Part shown: positions 27,697 to 36,815 of the stretch, piece by piece | Numbering within the stretch: the first letter of the stretch is position 1 | Layout of the letters: every line of letters begins with the position of its first letter | Assembly: GCA_023431185.1 (NCBI GenBank) | Contig: JAEYXS010000076.1 | Span: forward strand, 123,983 to 187,982 | Direction of reading: 5' to 3' | DNA from: Verrucomicrobiota bacterium | GTDB lineage: Bacteria; Verrucomicrobiota; Verrucomicrobiia; Limisphaerales; JAEYXS01 | Length of the DNA: 64,000 nt | Position numbers and translations under genes: made by a program | Notes under the pieces: model-generated | What the model was told of the DNA's origin: nothing | The model's input: only the letters and a program-made list of their open reading frames with translations | Databases searched by the model: none

Positions 27697-28407
27697 CTAG
27701 ATGACACCGGCTGGTGCCGCATTGGTCGTGGCCGGCGCGGTTGGGGCTGGCGTGACAGGAGTCGGTTTGACCTTCAAGATCACCTCGCCGTTCTCTATGG
27801 TCAGCTTCTCCACCCGTTGCATCAGTTTTTGGGCTTCGGGATCGAGCTGCACATCCTTGGCCAGATTCTCTGTCTTCAACTGGGTCATGAACGAAGGCGA
27901 GACCGGGCTGCCGTTCACCTCCAGCGAATCCAGATTCACCGTCAGTTGACCATTGACGATGGCCACCTTGAGCCCCGCTTTGCCGTTCAAGAAACGGCCT
28001 TTGAGTGCATCCAGGCCAAAACCATCCAACGGCACACTGACCCCGCTCTTGATGGTGTCTTTTTCGATCTCCACATGGAATTTATTTCGCAAGTCCTTCA
28101 GTCCCTCTTGACTGTTGATCAAGACGTTGATGTCGCGGGCGTTCAAAGTCAGGGTGACCTCGTTCGTCAGAGCATTCGCCGCCATCTGGAATGCGCCCAG
28201 ACGGTTCGTCAACGATTGCACCTCCGCATCCGTATAGCTCACTGTCGGTAATTGCTGTGCTACCGGGCTGGTGTAGGTGTTCACCAGTTTTTTGTAACCA
28301 TAGCGCGCACCGAAGATAAGGACGACCACGATGATGATGGACAAGACCACCATCGTCAGGCAGCCATACAGGATACAACTGGTTGCTTTGGATTTCCCTT
28401 CGCTCAT
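27697..28407 (-). CDS. Single-pass membrane protein, unknown
   Basis: 236 residues. One helix near the N-terminus (LTMVVLSIIIVVVLIFGARYG), then a periplasmic domain of mainly beta structure (VTLTLNARDINVLINSQ, FHVEIEKDTIKSGVSVPLDGFG, GLKVAIVNGQLTVNLDSLEVNG), ending in a Pro/Ala/Thr tail. The pattern resembles lipid- or envelope-associated beta domains, but I cannot name a family. Start at ATG 28407 (MSEGKSKATSCILYG); the frame is open to 28443. It precedes the thioredoxin-like gene by 3 bp. Confidence 0.65.
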   Translation of the reverse strand: MSEGKSKATSCILYGCLTMVVLSIIIVVVLIFGARYGYKKLVNTYTSPVAQQLPTVSYTDAEVQSLTNRLGAFQMAANALTNEVTLTLNARDINVLINSQEGLKDLRNKFHVEIEKDTIKSGVSVPLDGFGLDALKGRFLNGKAGLKVAIVNGQLTVNLDSLEVNGSPVSPSFMTQLKTENLAKDVQLDPEAQKLMQRVEKLTIENGEVILKVKPTPVTPAPTAPATTNAAPAGVI

Positions 28408-28546
28408 GACCGAGAACTTGGCATATATCCCATTACACAACAACCGGTTTGCTTGTAATAGGCCGGATAATTTTGATGCCGCCCCAAGCCGGAAAGTCAG
28501 CTAAGACAGCAACCAAACCGCCTCAACGGTGTTTCCTTAAGGAACC

Positions 28547-29572
28547 ATGGATACCAATCAATCCGCTGAATCTGCCGGACGTGGCCTGCGTGCCAGTGTC
28601 GTTTTGGCGTCTGTGGGCATATGTCTCCTCCTATTTTGGGGGATGAAAAATATTTTTCTGGGCGATTCTGTGCCTGAGAGTGAAACGGATCCCGCCCGCA
28701 AAAGCTCCTTCGCAGCGATCAAACGGGATACCACACCACCTGCCGCCCCAGTTCTCGAGACCAAACCACCCGAGAATCAGCAGCCCGTCAACCCGCCAGC
28801 AGCCATCCAGCTCCCCCAAGCGGCACCTCCTGAACCCGTCGCTCTGCCAGCAGCCGCAGCCGTCACTCCGCCTCCACCGGTCCTTGTTGAGACTTCCGTA
28901 GAGCGGGCCAGCGGAGCAGCCACAGTCTTTGGCTCCATCTCGGGTCGGGTCATTTTGCAAGGCGTTCCCGAACCGGAGAAACCGCTGCCCATGGACCCCG
29001 CTTGTGGCAACTTGCATAAAGGAACCAAGCCCACGACGCAATTTTATGTCGTCTCCACCGATGGTGGTCTGGCCGATGTCTTTGTCCACATCGTGAAAGG
29101 ATTGGAAAACCGCAATTTCCTCCCGCCAGAGAAAGCCTTGGTCTTGGATCAAGTCGGCTGCGTTTATGTTCCTTACGTGGGCGGAGCTCAGGTCGGCCAA
29201 ACACTCGAGGTCAGAAACTCAGATCTCCTCCTACACAACGTTCATCCAACGCCAGCGGTCACCGGCAATCCGGAATATAACAAGGCCCAGCTTCCCAAAG
29301 CCCCGCCACTCCTGTTCCGCTGGAACAATCCTGAAGTTTTTCTACGCTTCAAATGCGATGTCCATCCTTGGATGTTTTCCTACATCGGGCTGGTGAATCA
29401 CCCTTACTTCGCTGTCACGGATACCAATGGGAATTTCACCATCCAGAATGTTCCGCCCGGTTCCTACACAGTGGAACTTTATCACCGCAAATCGGGCAAA
29501 ATCACGAAAGACATCATCGTCAACGCAGGCCATACGACTTCCGTCGCTGGCAGCATGGAAGCGTTGAAGTAA
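28547..29572 (+). CDS. Membrane-anchored cupredoxin-like/carboxypeptidase-regulatory-like protein
   Basis: 341 residues. An N-terminal helix (GLRASVVLASVGICLLLFWGM) is followed by a Pro-rich linker (about 40-120), then a domain with the order SGRVILQG..., LLLHNVHPTPAV, and FKCDVHPWMFSYIGLVNHPYF. The His, Cys and His of LLHNVH and CDVHPWM are placed like copper ligands in plastocyanin-type proteins. The last 60 residues (FAVTDTNGNFTIQNVPPGSYTVELYH) are a carboxypeptidase regulatory-like (CarboxypepD_reg) strand set. A periplasmic electron carrier or cell-surface adaptor is plausible; I give no specific role. Confidence 0.75.
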   Translation: MDTNQSAESAGRGLRASVVLASVGICLLLFWGMKNIFLGDSVPESETDPARKSSFAAIKRDTTPPAAPVLETKPPENQQPVNPPAAIQLPQAAPPEPVALPAAAAVTPPPPVLVETSVERASGAATVFGSISGRVILQGVPEPEKPLPMDPACGNLHKGTKPTTQFYVVSTDGGLADVFVHIVKGLENRNFLPPEKALVLDQVGCVYVPYVGGAQVGQTLEVRNSDLLLHNVHPTPAVTGNPEYNKAQLPKAPPLLFRWNNPEVFLRFKCDVHPWMFSYIGLVNHPYFAVTDTNGNFTIQNVPPGSYTVELYHRKSGKITKDIIVNAGHTTSVAGSMEALK

Positions 29573-29585
29573 GAAGCAAAGAATA

Positions 29586-29666
29586 ACCTGAGACGTCTCG
29601 TCTCAAACTCTTTGTAAGCAGAAGAAACCGGCGCATCCGTCAGCAAGACAGATACGCCGGTGTTTG
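29586..29666. terminator. Bidirectional terminator region between convergent genes
   Basis: Two hairpins lie between the cupredoxin-like gene and gyrA. The first is TGAGAC/GTCTCA (29589-29605). The second pairs ACCGGCG (29627-29633) with CGCCGGT (29655-29661), extended by ATC/GAT, and is followed by TGTTTGTT on the plus strand and by TTTCTTC on the minus strand. It can serve both directions. Confidence 0.6.
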
Positions 29667-29678
29667 TTAAATCACTGA

Positions 29679-32330
29679 TCAGACAGCGGGTGTTTCCGGG
29701 GCCACTTCTGCCGCCGCCGACTCATCCCCTTCTTCACTGATGACCGGAGCGATGGCTTGCAGCTTGTCGCCTGCTTCCAAGTTGATGAGCTTCACACCCA
29801 TCGTATTGCGGCCTGCCTCGCGGATGTCTTTCACGAATGTGCGGACCATCTGGCCCGCCGAGGTGATGAGCATTATCTCATCCGCATCTTTCACCGTCAG
29901 CGCACCGGCGATGCCGCCAGTCTTGTCGGTGGTCTTCATCGTGATGATGCCCTTACCACCACGCGATTGGATGCGGTATTCCTCGAAGTCCGTGCGTTTG
30001 CCGATGCCGTTCTCGCCCGCGACGAGCAAGGTGCCATCCTGCTGCACGATCGCCACTGCTACGACCGTATCCGCATCGCTCAATGAGATGCCGCGCACAC
30101 CCGTGGCCGGACGGCCCATGCAACGAACGTCCTCTTCCGAGAAACGGATGCTCATGCCTTCATGCGTAATGATCACGACATTGTCAGCACCGCTCGTGAG
30201 CTTCGCATCGATGAGCGTATCACCCTCTTCGATGGTGATGGCGATGATGCCGCCCTTGCGCACATTGGCGAAATCTTCCAGTGCCGTCTTCTTCACCGTG
30301 CCTTTAAGCGTGGTGAAGAACACGAAGTTCGGCTGCTGCCACGTCTGGTCTTCCTTGTTCGGACCATACTTGGCGAGCACGCGAACGAGCGCGGCGATCT
30401 TCTCATCGGAACGCAGTTCGAGAATATTCGCGATGCTGCGGCCCTTCGAGGCACGGCCCATATCGGGAATCTCATGAACACGCTCCACATACACGCGACC
30501 GCTGTTCGTGAAGAACATGAGGTAATCGTGCGTACTGGCGGTAAAGAGATGCTCGATGAAATCGTTCTCCTCTGGTGAATCGCCTTCCTTGGTCGTCATG
30601 CCGATGACGCCCTTGCCACCACGACGTTGCGCCCGGTAGCTGGAGACATTCGTCCGCTTGATCAAACCGCTGTGGGTGATGGTGACGATGACCCCTTCAT
30701 TCGCGATGAGGTCCTCGATTGCCATCTCGCCTTCATCCGGCACGATCTGCGACATGCGCGGCGTGGCGTGCTTGGCTTTGATCTCGAGCAACTCGGCCTT
30801 CATGATCGCCAGCACGCGCGATTCCTTCGCGAGGATATCGAGCAGGTCTTTGATGACTTCGATGATGGCCTTATACTCCAACTCCACCTTGTCGATCTCC
30901 AGACCGGTGAGCTGATAGAGACGCAAATCCAGAATGGCGTTCACCTGGCGCTCATTCAGTGCATAGCGGCCATTAGTGATATTCGCTTCATTGCGGATTA
31001 GCACACCCCACGCTTCCACCTGGGCGCGGCTCCATTCGAATGCAAGCAACTTAATCTTGGCTTCATCACGATTCTTGGAACTGCGGATGATGTGGATGAA
31101 CTCGTCCAAATTGGCGAGTGCCACCATGTAACCCTCAAGCAGCTCGGCCTTTTCTTCTGCTTTCTTCAGTTCGTAACGGGTCCGGCGCAGGATGACTTCA
31201 CGGCGATGCTCGATGTAGCAAGAGATGAGGTCCTTGAGATTCAGCGTCTTCGGGCGTCCATGATCGATGGCCAGCATGTTCACGCTAAAGGTACCTTCCA
31301 GCGCGGTATGCTTGAAGAGGTTGTTGATGACCACCTTGGACACCGCATCGCGCTTGAGTTCCATGACGAGACGCGTGTTCTCGTCAGACTCATTACGCAT
31401 CGCCGAGATATCCGTGATGACCTTCTCATTGACCAGCTCGGCGATGCGCTCTTCCAAGGCCGCGCGGTTAACGTTAAAAGGTATCTCCGTGACGACGATC
31501 TGCTCACGATTGCCCTTGAGCTGCTCCACTCCCAGGCAACCGCGCATGCGCACACTGCCTCGGCCCGTTTCGAAGTAATTCTTGATCCCCTCGATGCCGA
31601 GGATCACACCGCCGGTCGGGAAATCCGGACCTTTGATATATTTCATCAACTCCGGAATCGTGATATTCGGATTGTCGATCTGCGCACAGACACCATCCAC
31701 CACTTCACCCAGATTATGCGGCGGGATGTTCGTGGCCATGCCGACGGCGATACCCGTTCCGCCATTGACCAGGAGATTCGGGAAAGCGGCGGGCAGAACG
31801 CTCGGCTCCGTGAGACGTTCGTCGTAGTTCGGGACGAAATCGACGGTGTCCTTCTCCATGTCCGTCATCAGCGAGCCGCCGAGATGCGTCAACCGCGCCT
31901 CGGTATAACGCATCGCCGCGGGCGGATCGTTTTCAATGGAGCCAAAGTTACCCTTGCCGTGCACCAGACGTTCGCGCATCACCCAAGGCTGGGCCATGTG
32001 CACAAGCGTTGGATAAATCACCGCTTCACCGTGTGGGTGATAGTTTCCGGAAGTGTCACCGCAGATCTTCGCGCACTTCATGTGCTTGCGCCCCGGGTAG
32101 AGCGAGAGCTCGTGCATCGCGAACAGGATGCGGCGTTGGGAAGGTTTCAATCCGTCGCGCACATCCGGCAAGGCGCGGGAGATGATGACGGACATCGAGT
32201 AGTCGAGGAACGAGTTCTTGATCTCGTCCGCGACATTGATTTTCTGAACCTTCTCACCAATCGCGTAGATTGATCCCGGACTGCTCGGCGAGTCTGCAGG
32301 TGGAGGTGTTTGATCGTTTTCGTCAGCCAT
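29679..32330 (-). CDS. gyrA: DNA gyrase subunit A
   Basis: 883 residues. The breakage-reunion domain has the catalytic tyrosine in AAMRYTEARL; the C-terminal DNA-wrapping domain has a GyrA box (QRRGGKGVIGM), and the end is a short acidic/alanine tail. In the quinolone-determining region the sequence is GNYHPHGEAVIYPTL where E. coli has GKYHPHGDSAVYDTI, so the E. coli Ser83 and Asp87 positions are Ala and Pro. It follows gyrB by 31 bp on the minus strand and is clearly its operon partner. Confidence 0.97.
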   Translation of the reverse strand: MADENDQTPPPADSPSSPGSIYAIGEKVQKINVADEIKNSFLDYSMSVIISRALPDVRDGLKPSQRRILFAMHELSLYPGRKHMKCAKICGDTSGNYHPHGEAVIYPTLVHMAQPWVMRERLVHGKGNFGSIENDPPAAMRYTEARLTHLGGSLMTDMEKDTVDFVPNYDERLTEPSVLPAAFPNLLVNGGTGIAVGMATNIPPHNLGEVVDGVCAQIDNPNITIPELMKYIKGPDFPTGGVILGIEGIKNYFETGRGSVRMRGCLGVEQLKGNREQIVVTEIPFNVNRAALEERIAELVNEKVITDISAMRNESDENTRLVMELKRDAVSKVVINNLFKHTALEGTFSVNMLAIDHGRPKTLNLKDLISCYIEHRREVILRRTRYELKKAEEKAELLEGYMVALANLDEFIHIIRSSKNRDEAKIKLLAFEWSRAQVEAWGVLIRNEANITNGRYALNERQVNAILDLRLYQLTGLEIDKVELEYKAIIEVIKDLLDILAKESRVLAIMKAELLEIKAKHATPRMSQIVPDEGEMAIEDLIANEGVIVTITHSGLIKRTNVSSYRAQRRGGKGVIGMTTKEGDSPEENDFIEHLFTASTHDYLMFFTNSGRVYVERVHEIPDMGRASKGRSIANILELRSDEKIAALVRVLAKYGPNKEDQTWQQPNFVFFTTLKGTVKKTALEDFANVRKGGIIAITIEEGDTLIDAKLTSGADNVVIITHEGMSIRFSEEDVRCMGRPATGVRGISLSDADTVVAVAIVQQDGTLLVAGENGIGKRTDFEEYRIQSRGGKGIITMKTTDKTGGIAGALTVKDADEIMLITSAGQMVRTFVKDIREAGRNTMGVKLINLEAGDKLQAIAPVISEEGDESAAAEVAPETPAV

Positions 32331-32361
32331 GATAGGAAAATCTTTTGATCAGAGAAATCCG

Positions 32362-34833
32362 TTATACATCCAAGTTTCTGACGTTCAGCGCATTGTCCTC
32401 GATGAACTGACGCCGTGGCTCCACCACGTCACCCATGAGTTTCGTGAACATCTCCTCAGCCTCGATTGCATCCGTGAGATCAACGCGAAGCAATTTCCGC
32501 TTGGATGGGTTCATGGTTGTCTCAAACAACTCCTTCGCGTCCATTTCACCCAGACCTTTGAAGCGATACATCTGGATGCCCTTCTTGCCAACTGCCATCA
32601 CGCCTTTGAGGATTTCAGGGATCGAGAACAGCGGCAGAACAGAGGCTTTCTCTCCTTCCCCCTCGATCAATTCAAACAGCGGCTTATCCTGTGCGGCGTA
32701 ATGCTCCACACTCAGGCCTTTGCGGGTCAACTTGTCCACCAAGTCGATGACAGCCTTGCTTTCGAGATGCAGATCCGCATGGGAAGCGCGACGTGTGATA
32801 CCCCGCTCCTTCTCCAACCTATTCTTGGCCTCTTCATCACCGAAGAGATCAGGATTCTCCACCTTGAACTTCTCGAACTCATCGTTGGTGACAAAATAGT
32901 GAATCGTCTCGTCATTGCCCTCGCGGACTTTCACCAGATGCAGCGGGAACTGTCCGTCCTTGCCGCGCTTGTCCACATAATCGGCGAAATCGCCACCTTG
33001 ACGCTTGATATAAGTGGCGTGCTTGTCGAGGGATTCCAACAATTCCAATATCTCCTCGAGCTGTTTCGTCGTAAACTCTTTGCCGTCGGATAGATTCTTC
33101 AGCCGCACTTCCTCGGAACCGATCTGGATGAGGAGGCGGTTCAACTGCACGTCGTCATCGATGTAATCCGTGCGCTTCTTACGGGTGATGGAGTAAAGTG
33201 GCGGTTGCGCGATGTAAACGAAGCCGCCTTTAATCAAATCGTGCATCTGCCGGTAGAAGAACGTGAGCAGTAACGTGCGGATGTGTGAACCATCCACATC
33301 GGCATCAGTCATGATGATGATCTTGTGGTAGCGGAGCTTTTCGAGATTGAAGGCGCCTTCACCTTCACCGGCACCGATACCCGTGCCCACCGCCGTGATC
33401 ATGGTGCGGATTTCGTTATTCTGAAGCACCTTGTCCAAGCGTGCCTTCTCCACGTTGATCAGCTTACCGCGGATAGGAAGAATGGCTTGGAACTTGCGAT
33501 CGCGCCCCTGCTTGGCGGAGCCACCGGCCGAGTCACCTTCGACAATGTATAGCTCTGTGTTCGCCGGATCACGGTCCGAACAATCCGCCAGCTTGCCCGG
33601 CAAACCGCCGCCGGTCATCGCTGTCTTGCGGACCGCTTCCCGCGCCTTGCGCGCGGCCTCGCGCGCACGGGCAGCATTCAGCCCTTTTTCCACGATGCGC
33701 TTGGCCACCGGCGGATTCGCATCGAAGTAGGTCATCAAACCCTCGTAAGCCACCGAACCCACGATACCATCGACTTCCGGCGAAATAAGTTTCACCTTCG
33801 TCTGGGACTCAAACTTGGGATCGCTGTGCTTCACCGAGATCACCGCAGAAAGACCTTCGCGCACATCATCACCCGTGATTTGCGGATCCTTGTCTTTCAG
33901 CAAGCTGTTGCTTTTGGCATACTGGTTGATCGAGCGCGTCAAGGCACTGCGGAAGCCTGAGAGATGTGCACCGCCATCGGGATTGTGAATGGTGTTCGTA
34001 TAGCAGAGCACTTGATCGTTGTAGCTGTCGTTGTATTGCAGGACGACTTCCACATGGATCTCCGCTTGTTTGTCATCGGTAAGGACCTGCGTCTCCTTCT
34101 TGAAGGAGATCGGCTTGGGATGGATAACCGTCTTGCTCTTGTTAAGCTGCTTGACGAATTCCTCGACGCCATCCTTGTAAAAATAGACCTCCTGCTTCGC
34201 TTCCGCCTGGCGCTCGTCTGTGAATGTGATCTCCAAACCGGAATTCAAAAAGGCAAGTTCACGCAGACGCTGGCTGATCTTGTCGAACTTGAATTCAACC
34301 GTTTCACGGAAAATCTCCGGATCCGGCTTGAAAGTGATGAGCGTGCCGGTCGCCTTGGCCTTGCCAATGACTTCGAGTTTCTTGACCGTCTTGCCCTGCG
34401 CAAACTCCATGTGATACACTTGACTGTTGCGGCTCACCTCCACCTCAAACCATTCCGACACCGCATTCACACACTTCGCGCCAACACCGTGTGTTCCCCC
34501 GGAGAACTTGTAACCGCCCTGGCCATACTTGCCACCCGAGTGAAGCGTCGTGAGCACCATCTCCACGCCGGGAATGCCGTATTGCGGATGGATGTCCACC
34601 GGGATACCGCGGCCATCATCACGGATGGAGATGGAACCATCCACGTGAATGGTCACTGCGATGTGTTTGCAATGCCCAGCCAGATGCTCGTCGACAGAGT
34701 TGTCCAGCACTTCAGAGACGCAGTGATGCAAGGCGCGCTCGTCCGTGCCACCGATATACATGCCCGGCTTCTTGCGGACGGCCTCAAGACCTTCGAGTTT
34801 TCCCAGTTTAGATGCGTCGTAAGTTTCGCTCAT
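32362..34833 (-). CDS. gyrB: DNA gyrase subunit B
   Basis: 823 residues. The GHKL ATPase part has VLDNSVDEHLAGH, DDGRGIPVDIHPQYG and GGTHGVGAKCVNA; the TOPRIM part has VEGDSAGGSAKQGRD and DADVDGSHIRTLLLTFFYR. The C-terminal tail (YRFKGLGEMDAKELFETTMNP) is family-typical. It has an extra stretch of about 150 residues between the TOPRIM motifs and the tail (about 580-730), as is common in GyrB of many phyla. First gene of the gyrB-gyrA pair; the 300 bp upstream hold its promoter. Confidence 0.97.
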   Translation of the reverse strand: MSETYDASKLGKLEGLEAVRKKPGMYIGGTDERALHHCVSEVLDNSVDEHLAGHCKHIAVTIHVDGSISIRDDGRGIPVDIHPQYGIPGVEMVLTTLHSGGKYGQGGYKFSGGTHGVGAKCVNAVSEWFEVEVSRNSQVYHMEFAQGKTVKKLEVIGKAKATGTLITFKPDPEIFRETVEFKFDKISQRLRELAFLNSGLEITFTDERQAEAKQEVYFYKDGVEEFVKQLNKSKTVIHPKPISFKKETQVLTDDKQAEIHVEVVLQYNDSYNDQVLCYTNTIHNPDGGAHLSGFRSALTRSINQYAKSNSLLKDKDPQITGDDVREGLSAVISVKHSDPKFESQTKVKLISPEVDGIVGSVAYEGLMTYFDANPPVAKRIVEKGLNAARAREAARKAREAVRKTAMTGGGLPGKLADCSDRDPANTELYIVEGDSAGGSAKQGRDRKFQAILPIRGKLINVEKARLDKVLQNNEIRTMITAVGTGIGAGEGEGAFNLEKLRYHKIIIMTDADVDGSHIRTLLLTFFYRQMHDLIKGGFVYIAQPPLYSITRKKRTDYIDDDVQLNRLLIQIGSEEVRLKNLSDGKEFTTKQLEEILELLESLDKHATYIKRQGGDFADYVDKRGKDGQFPLHLVKVREGNDETIHYFVTNDEFEKFKVENPDLFGDEEAKNRLEKERGITRRASHADLHLESKAVIDLVDKLTRKGLSVEHYAAQDKPLFELIEGEGEKASVLPLFSIPEILKGVMAVGKKGIQMYRFKGLGEMDAKELFETTMNPSKRKLLRVDLTDAIEAEEMFTKLMGDVVEPRRQFIEDNALNVRNLDV

Positions 34834-35132
34834 AGCGCCTTATACACCGGGTCCGTCCGTGCTTTTTACCGGTAATTTAAGCGGCCAAAAATGGCGAAGC
34901 CTACGGCACGCGGACCCCGTGTTACAGAACAGTGAAAAACTATCGTAAAATGCTTGGTAAGACAATGGAATTCTGGCGCTAAAACCACTATTCCTTGTGG
35001 AGTTGCTCCAACAACACCGCAAAACCTTGTAAGGAAGCACCGAACTCAATACACGAAAACCACCCGCTCGCTTGGTAAAAATAAAAATCCCGTGCCTGAG
35101 GCAAGTCAGGCACGGTTAGAAATCACATCTAA
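34834..35132. other. Intergenic region upstream of gyrB
   Basis: About 299 bp without a supportable gene. It must hold the gyrB promoter, and at its far end carries the terminator of the next minus-strand gene (35090-35115). I see no other clear motif. Confidence 0.6.
35090..35115 (-). terminator. Rho-independent terminator of the ECF-sigma transcript
   Basis: CCGTGCCTGA (35090-35099) pairs perfectly with TCAGGCACGG (35106-35115) around a 6-base loop; on the minus strand it is followed by GATTTTTATTTTT. It lies 17 bp after the stop of the small exported protein gene at 35133. Confidence 0.9.
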
Positions 35133-35633
35133 CTATTTGTCTTTGGGCGCTTTACGAATTACCACAAACCAGCCAGTCTCATTTTCGGCCGGTCCCGCCA
35201 GGATAACCCATTTTTTGAGTTCACTCTTCGTCTTGCTGACCTGCTTCCCTTTGCCGAAGAGATCTGCTTCCAACCATGATTTCCCGAGGTTCTTGAGTTT
35301 GACTGTGCAAGCCTCGCTCAATCTGATCTCCTGCATCTTGTTGACCGGCACAGTCACAACCTTGCTGTTCACCTCATAATAACTGGACCATTTGAAGCTC
35401 TTCTTTAGAAAAGCTGTCAATTCCGAATCCAGCTTCTTGTGCGTGGGATCAGGTGAAGCCTCATCATTACTCGCCCAAATCAAACGGACCTGATAGGATT
35501 CCGTGGCCACCTCGGCCGGTTTGGCCTTATCATCAGCAGCCATGGCAAAGGCCACAACTGGCAGACAAGAGATTGCCTGCGCCAAAAACATTCGACGGCT
35601 TTTCAACGACCGCATGGAATTCATCGGGCTCAC
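35133..35633 (-). CDS. Small exported protein, unknown
   Basis: 166 residues. A signal peptide follows two arginines (KSRRMFLAQAISCLPVVAFAMAA). The mature part is charged and mostly beta (YQVRLIWASND, FKWSSYYEVNSKVVTVPVNKMQEIRLSEAC, GWFVVIRKAPKDK). It resembles no family I know. ATG 35633 is used, but ATG 35615 (MRSLKSRR) would serve equally. It lies 28 bp downstream of the anti-sigma gene, with a strong terminator after it, so it is likely the third gene of the sigma/anti-sigma unit. Confidence 0.6.
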   Translation of the reverse strand: MSPMNSMRSLKSRRMFLAQAISCLPVVAFAMAADDKAKPAEVATESYQVRLIWASNDEASPDPTHKKLDSELTAFLKKSFKWSSYYEVNSKVVTVPVNKMQEIRLSEACTVKLKNLGKSWLEADLFGKGKQVSKTKSELKKWVILAGPAENETGWFVVIRKAPKDK

Positions 35634-35661
35634 TTTGCGAAATTACAGGGACAATTCCAGC

Positions 35662-36171
35662 TTAAATATCGCTGGAACGCTCGTAATGCCAGACCACCGT
35701 CACACCCTCCGAACTGTCCTTATAGGTGATTGCCCCCATGGATTCATCCAACTGCTCTACTATGGCTGCATTCACGGCTTCAGTAATGATGACGGACTCC
35801 GGGGACGGAAGCGCATGCGGATTGTTCTCCGTCTGCAGCATCGTCAGCGTCACCGCCAGCGCGGACAGTGCGCCCACCGGCAACATCAGTTTGCGCCACC
35901 ATGGCAACTCGCGAGAAGCGACGCGCTCGGCCTGTCGCGATTCTGCTTCGATGGATCGGGCGATCTTGGACCAATAGAATTCAGGCGTCTCCGGGCACTT
36001 CACCGCCACTTCACCGACGGACAGCGCGGCCTTGGTCTGCTTCAACTCCGTGGACAGCGCGACCATCTGCGCGTCCTGATCCAGCCAGCACTCCACCTCG
36101 GCCGCTTCCGTTGCCGGCAGCTCGCCATCCAGATAGGCCTGTAATTTTAATTCCCGTTCCGTGATATTCAT
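35662..36171 (-). CDS. Anti-sigma-factor-like single-pass membrane protein
   Basis: 169 residues. A short helical N-terminus (MNITERELKLQAYLDGELPATEAAEVECWLDQD) is of the kind used by anti-sigma factors to hold their sigma, but the H-x3-C-x2-C zinc site of the ZAS class is absent. One helix (LMLPVGALSALAVTLTML) at about residues 95-112 is followed by a C-terminal outer domain ending in TVVWHYERSSDI. The start overlaps the sigma gene stop by 4 bp (ATGA), so the two are translationally coupled. I infer that it inhibits the sigma upstream. Confidence 0.8.
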   Translation of the reverse strand: MNITERELKLQAYLDGELPATEAAEVECWLDQDAQMVALSTELKQTKAALSVGEVAVKCPETPEFYWSKIARSIEAESRQAERVASRELPWWRKLMLPVGALSALAVTLTMLQTENNPHALPSPESVIITEAVNAAIVEQLDESMGAITYKDSSEGVTVVWHYERSSDI

Positions 36172-36773
36172 GTCAATTCATCCCGTTTGTAAGCGGCCAT
36201 CAGGCTCGCCATTTTTCGCCGCGCATAGAACAGCCGCGACATCACCGTACCAATCGAACAATCCATCCGCTTCGCTATCTCTTTATATTCCAAATCTTCA
36301 AACTCGTGCAGCACTAGAACAGTACGATGCTCATGCGAGAGCTTCTCCAGCGCTTCATCGATTTTTTTCCGCAACTCGCCCTTCTCCAGCCCTTCCGTCG
36401 GATTTGTCGTGATGACCGGCATCTGTCGTTCTACCCCGCCCAAATCCTCATCAAGCTGCTCGATCGATTCCGTCCGTCGCCGTTTGTTCCGCCGGATCTG
36501 GTCCAGACAGAGGTTGATGGTTATCCGGGTTATCCAAGTCAAGAAACTCGAATCCCCCTGAAACTGTTCCAGCCTCTGCCACGCCTTCACCCAAGCTTCC
36601 TGAGAAAGATCAACTGCTTCTTCTTCGTTTCGTAACATGCTGTATGCCCGTGCATACACCTTGTCCCGATGCCGCCCGACCAACGCCTCAAACGCCACCA
36701 TGTCGCCCTTTCTTGAGGCGCTCACCAGCGCCGTATCTTCGGCGGTGGCGTAGTCGATGGTTTTCTTCGACAT
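36168..36773 (-). CDS. ECF RNA polymerase sigma factor (RpoE-like)
   Basis: 201 residues. Region 2 has AYSMLRNEEEAVDLSQEAWVKAWQRLEQF and the helix with FLTWITRITINLCLDQIRRNKRR; region 4 has LSHEHRTVLVLHEFEDLEYKEIAKRMDCSIGTVMSRLFYARRKM. A 28-residue acid-rich linker joins them. It is first in an operon with the anti-sigma gene (4-bp overlap) and the small exported protein, so it probably responds to an envelope signal; no target promoter motif could be fixed here. Confidence 0.93.
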   Translation of the reverse strand: MSKKTIDYATAEDTALVSASRKGDMVAFEALVGRHRDKVYARAYSMLRNEEEAVDLSQEAWVKAWQRLEQFQGDSSFLTWITRITINLCLDQIRRNKRRRTESIEQLDEDLGGVERQMPVITTNPTEGLEKGELRKKIDEALEKLSHEHRTVLVLHEFEDLEYKEIAKRMDCSIGTVMSRLFYARRKMASLMAAYKRDELT

Positions 36774-36815
36774 CAGGTTCGACGTTTCGTTTTTCGGACT
36801 TATTCAGCCGATTTG

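Noticed and set aside
31092..32273. 393-codon plus-strand open frame inside gyrA
   Set aside because: Shadow of gyrA; His/Arg-rich protein without domain features.
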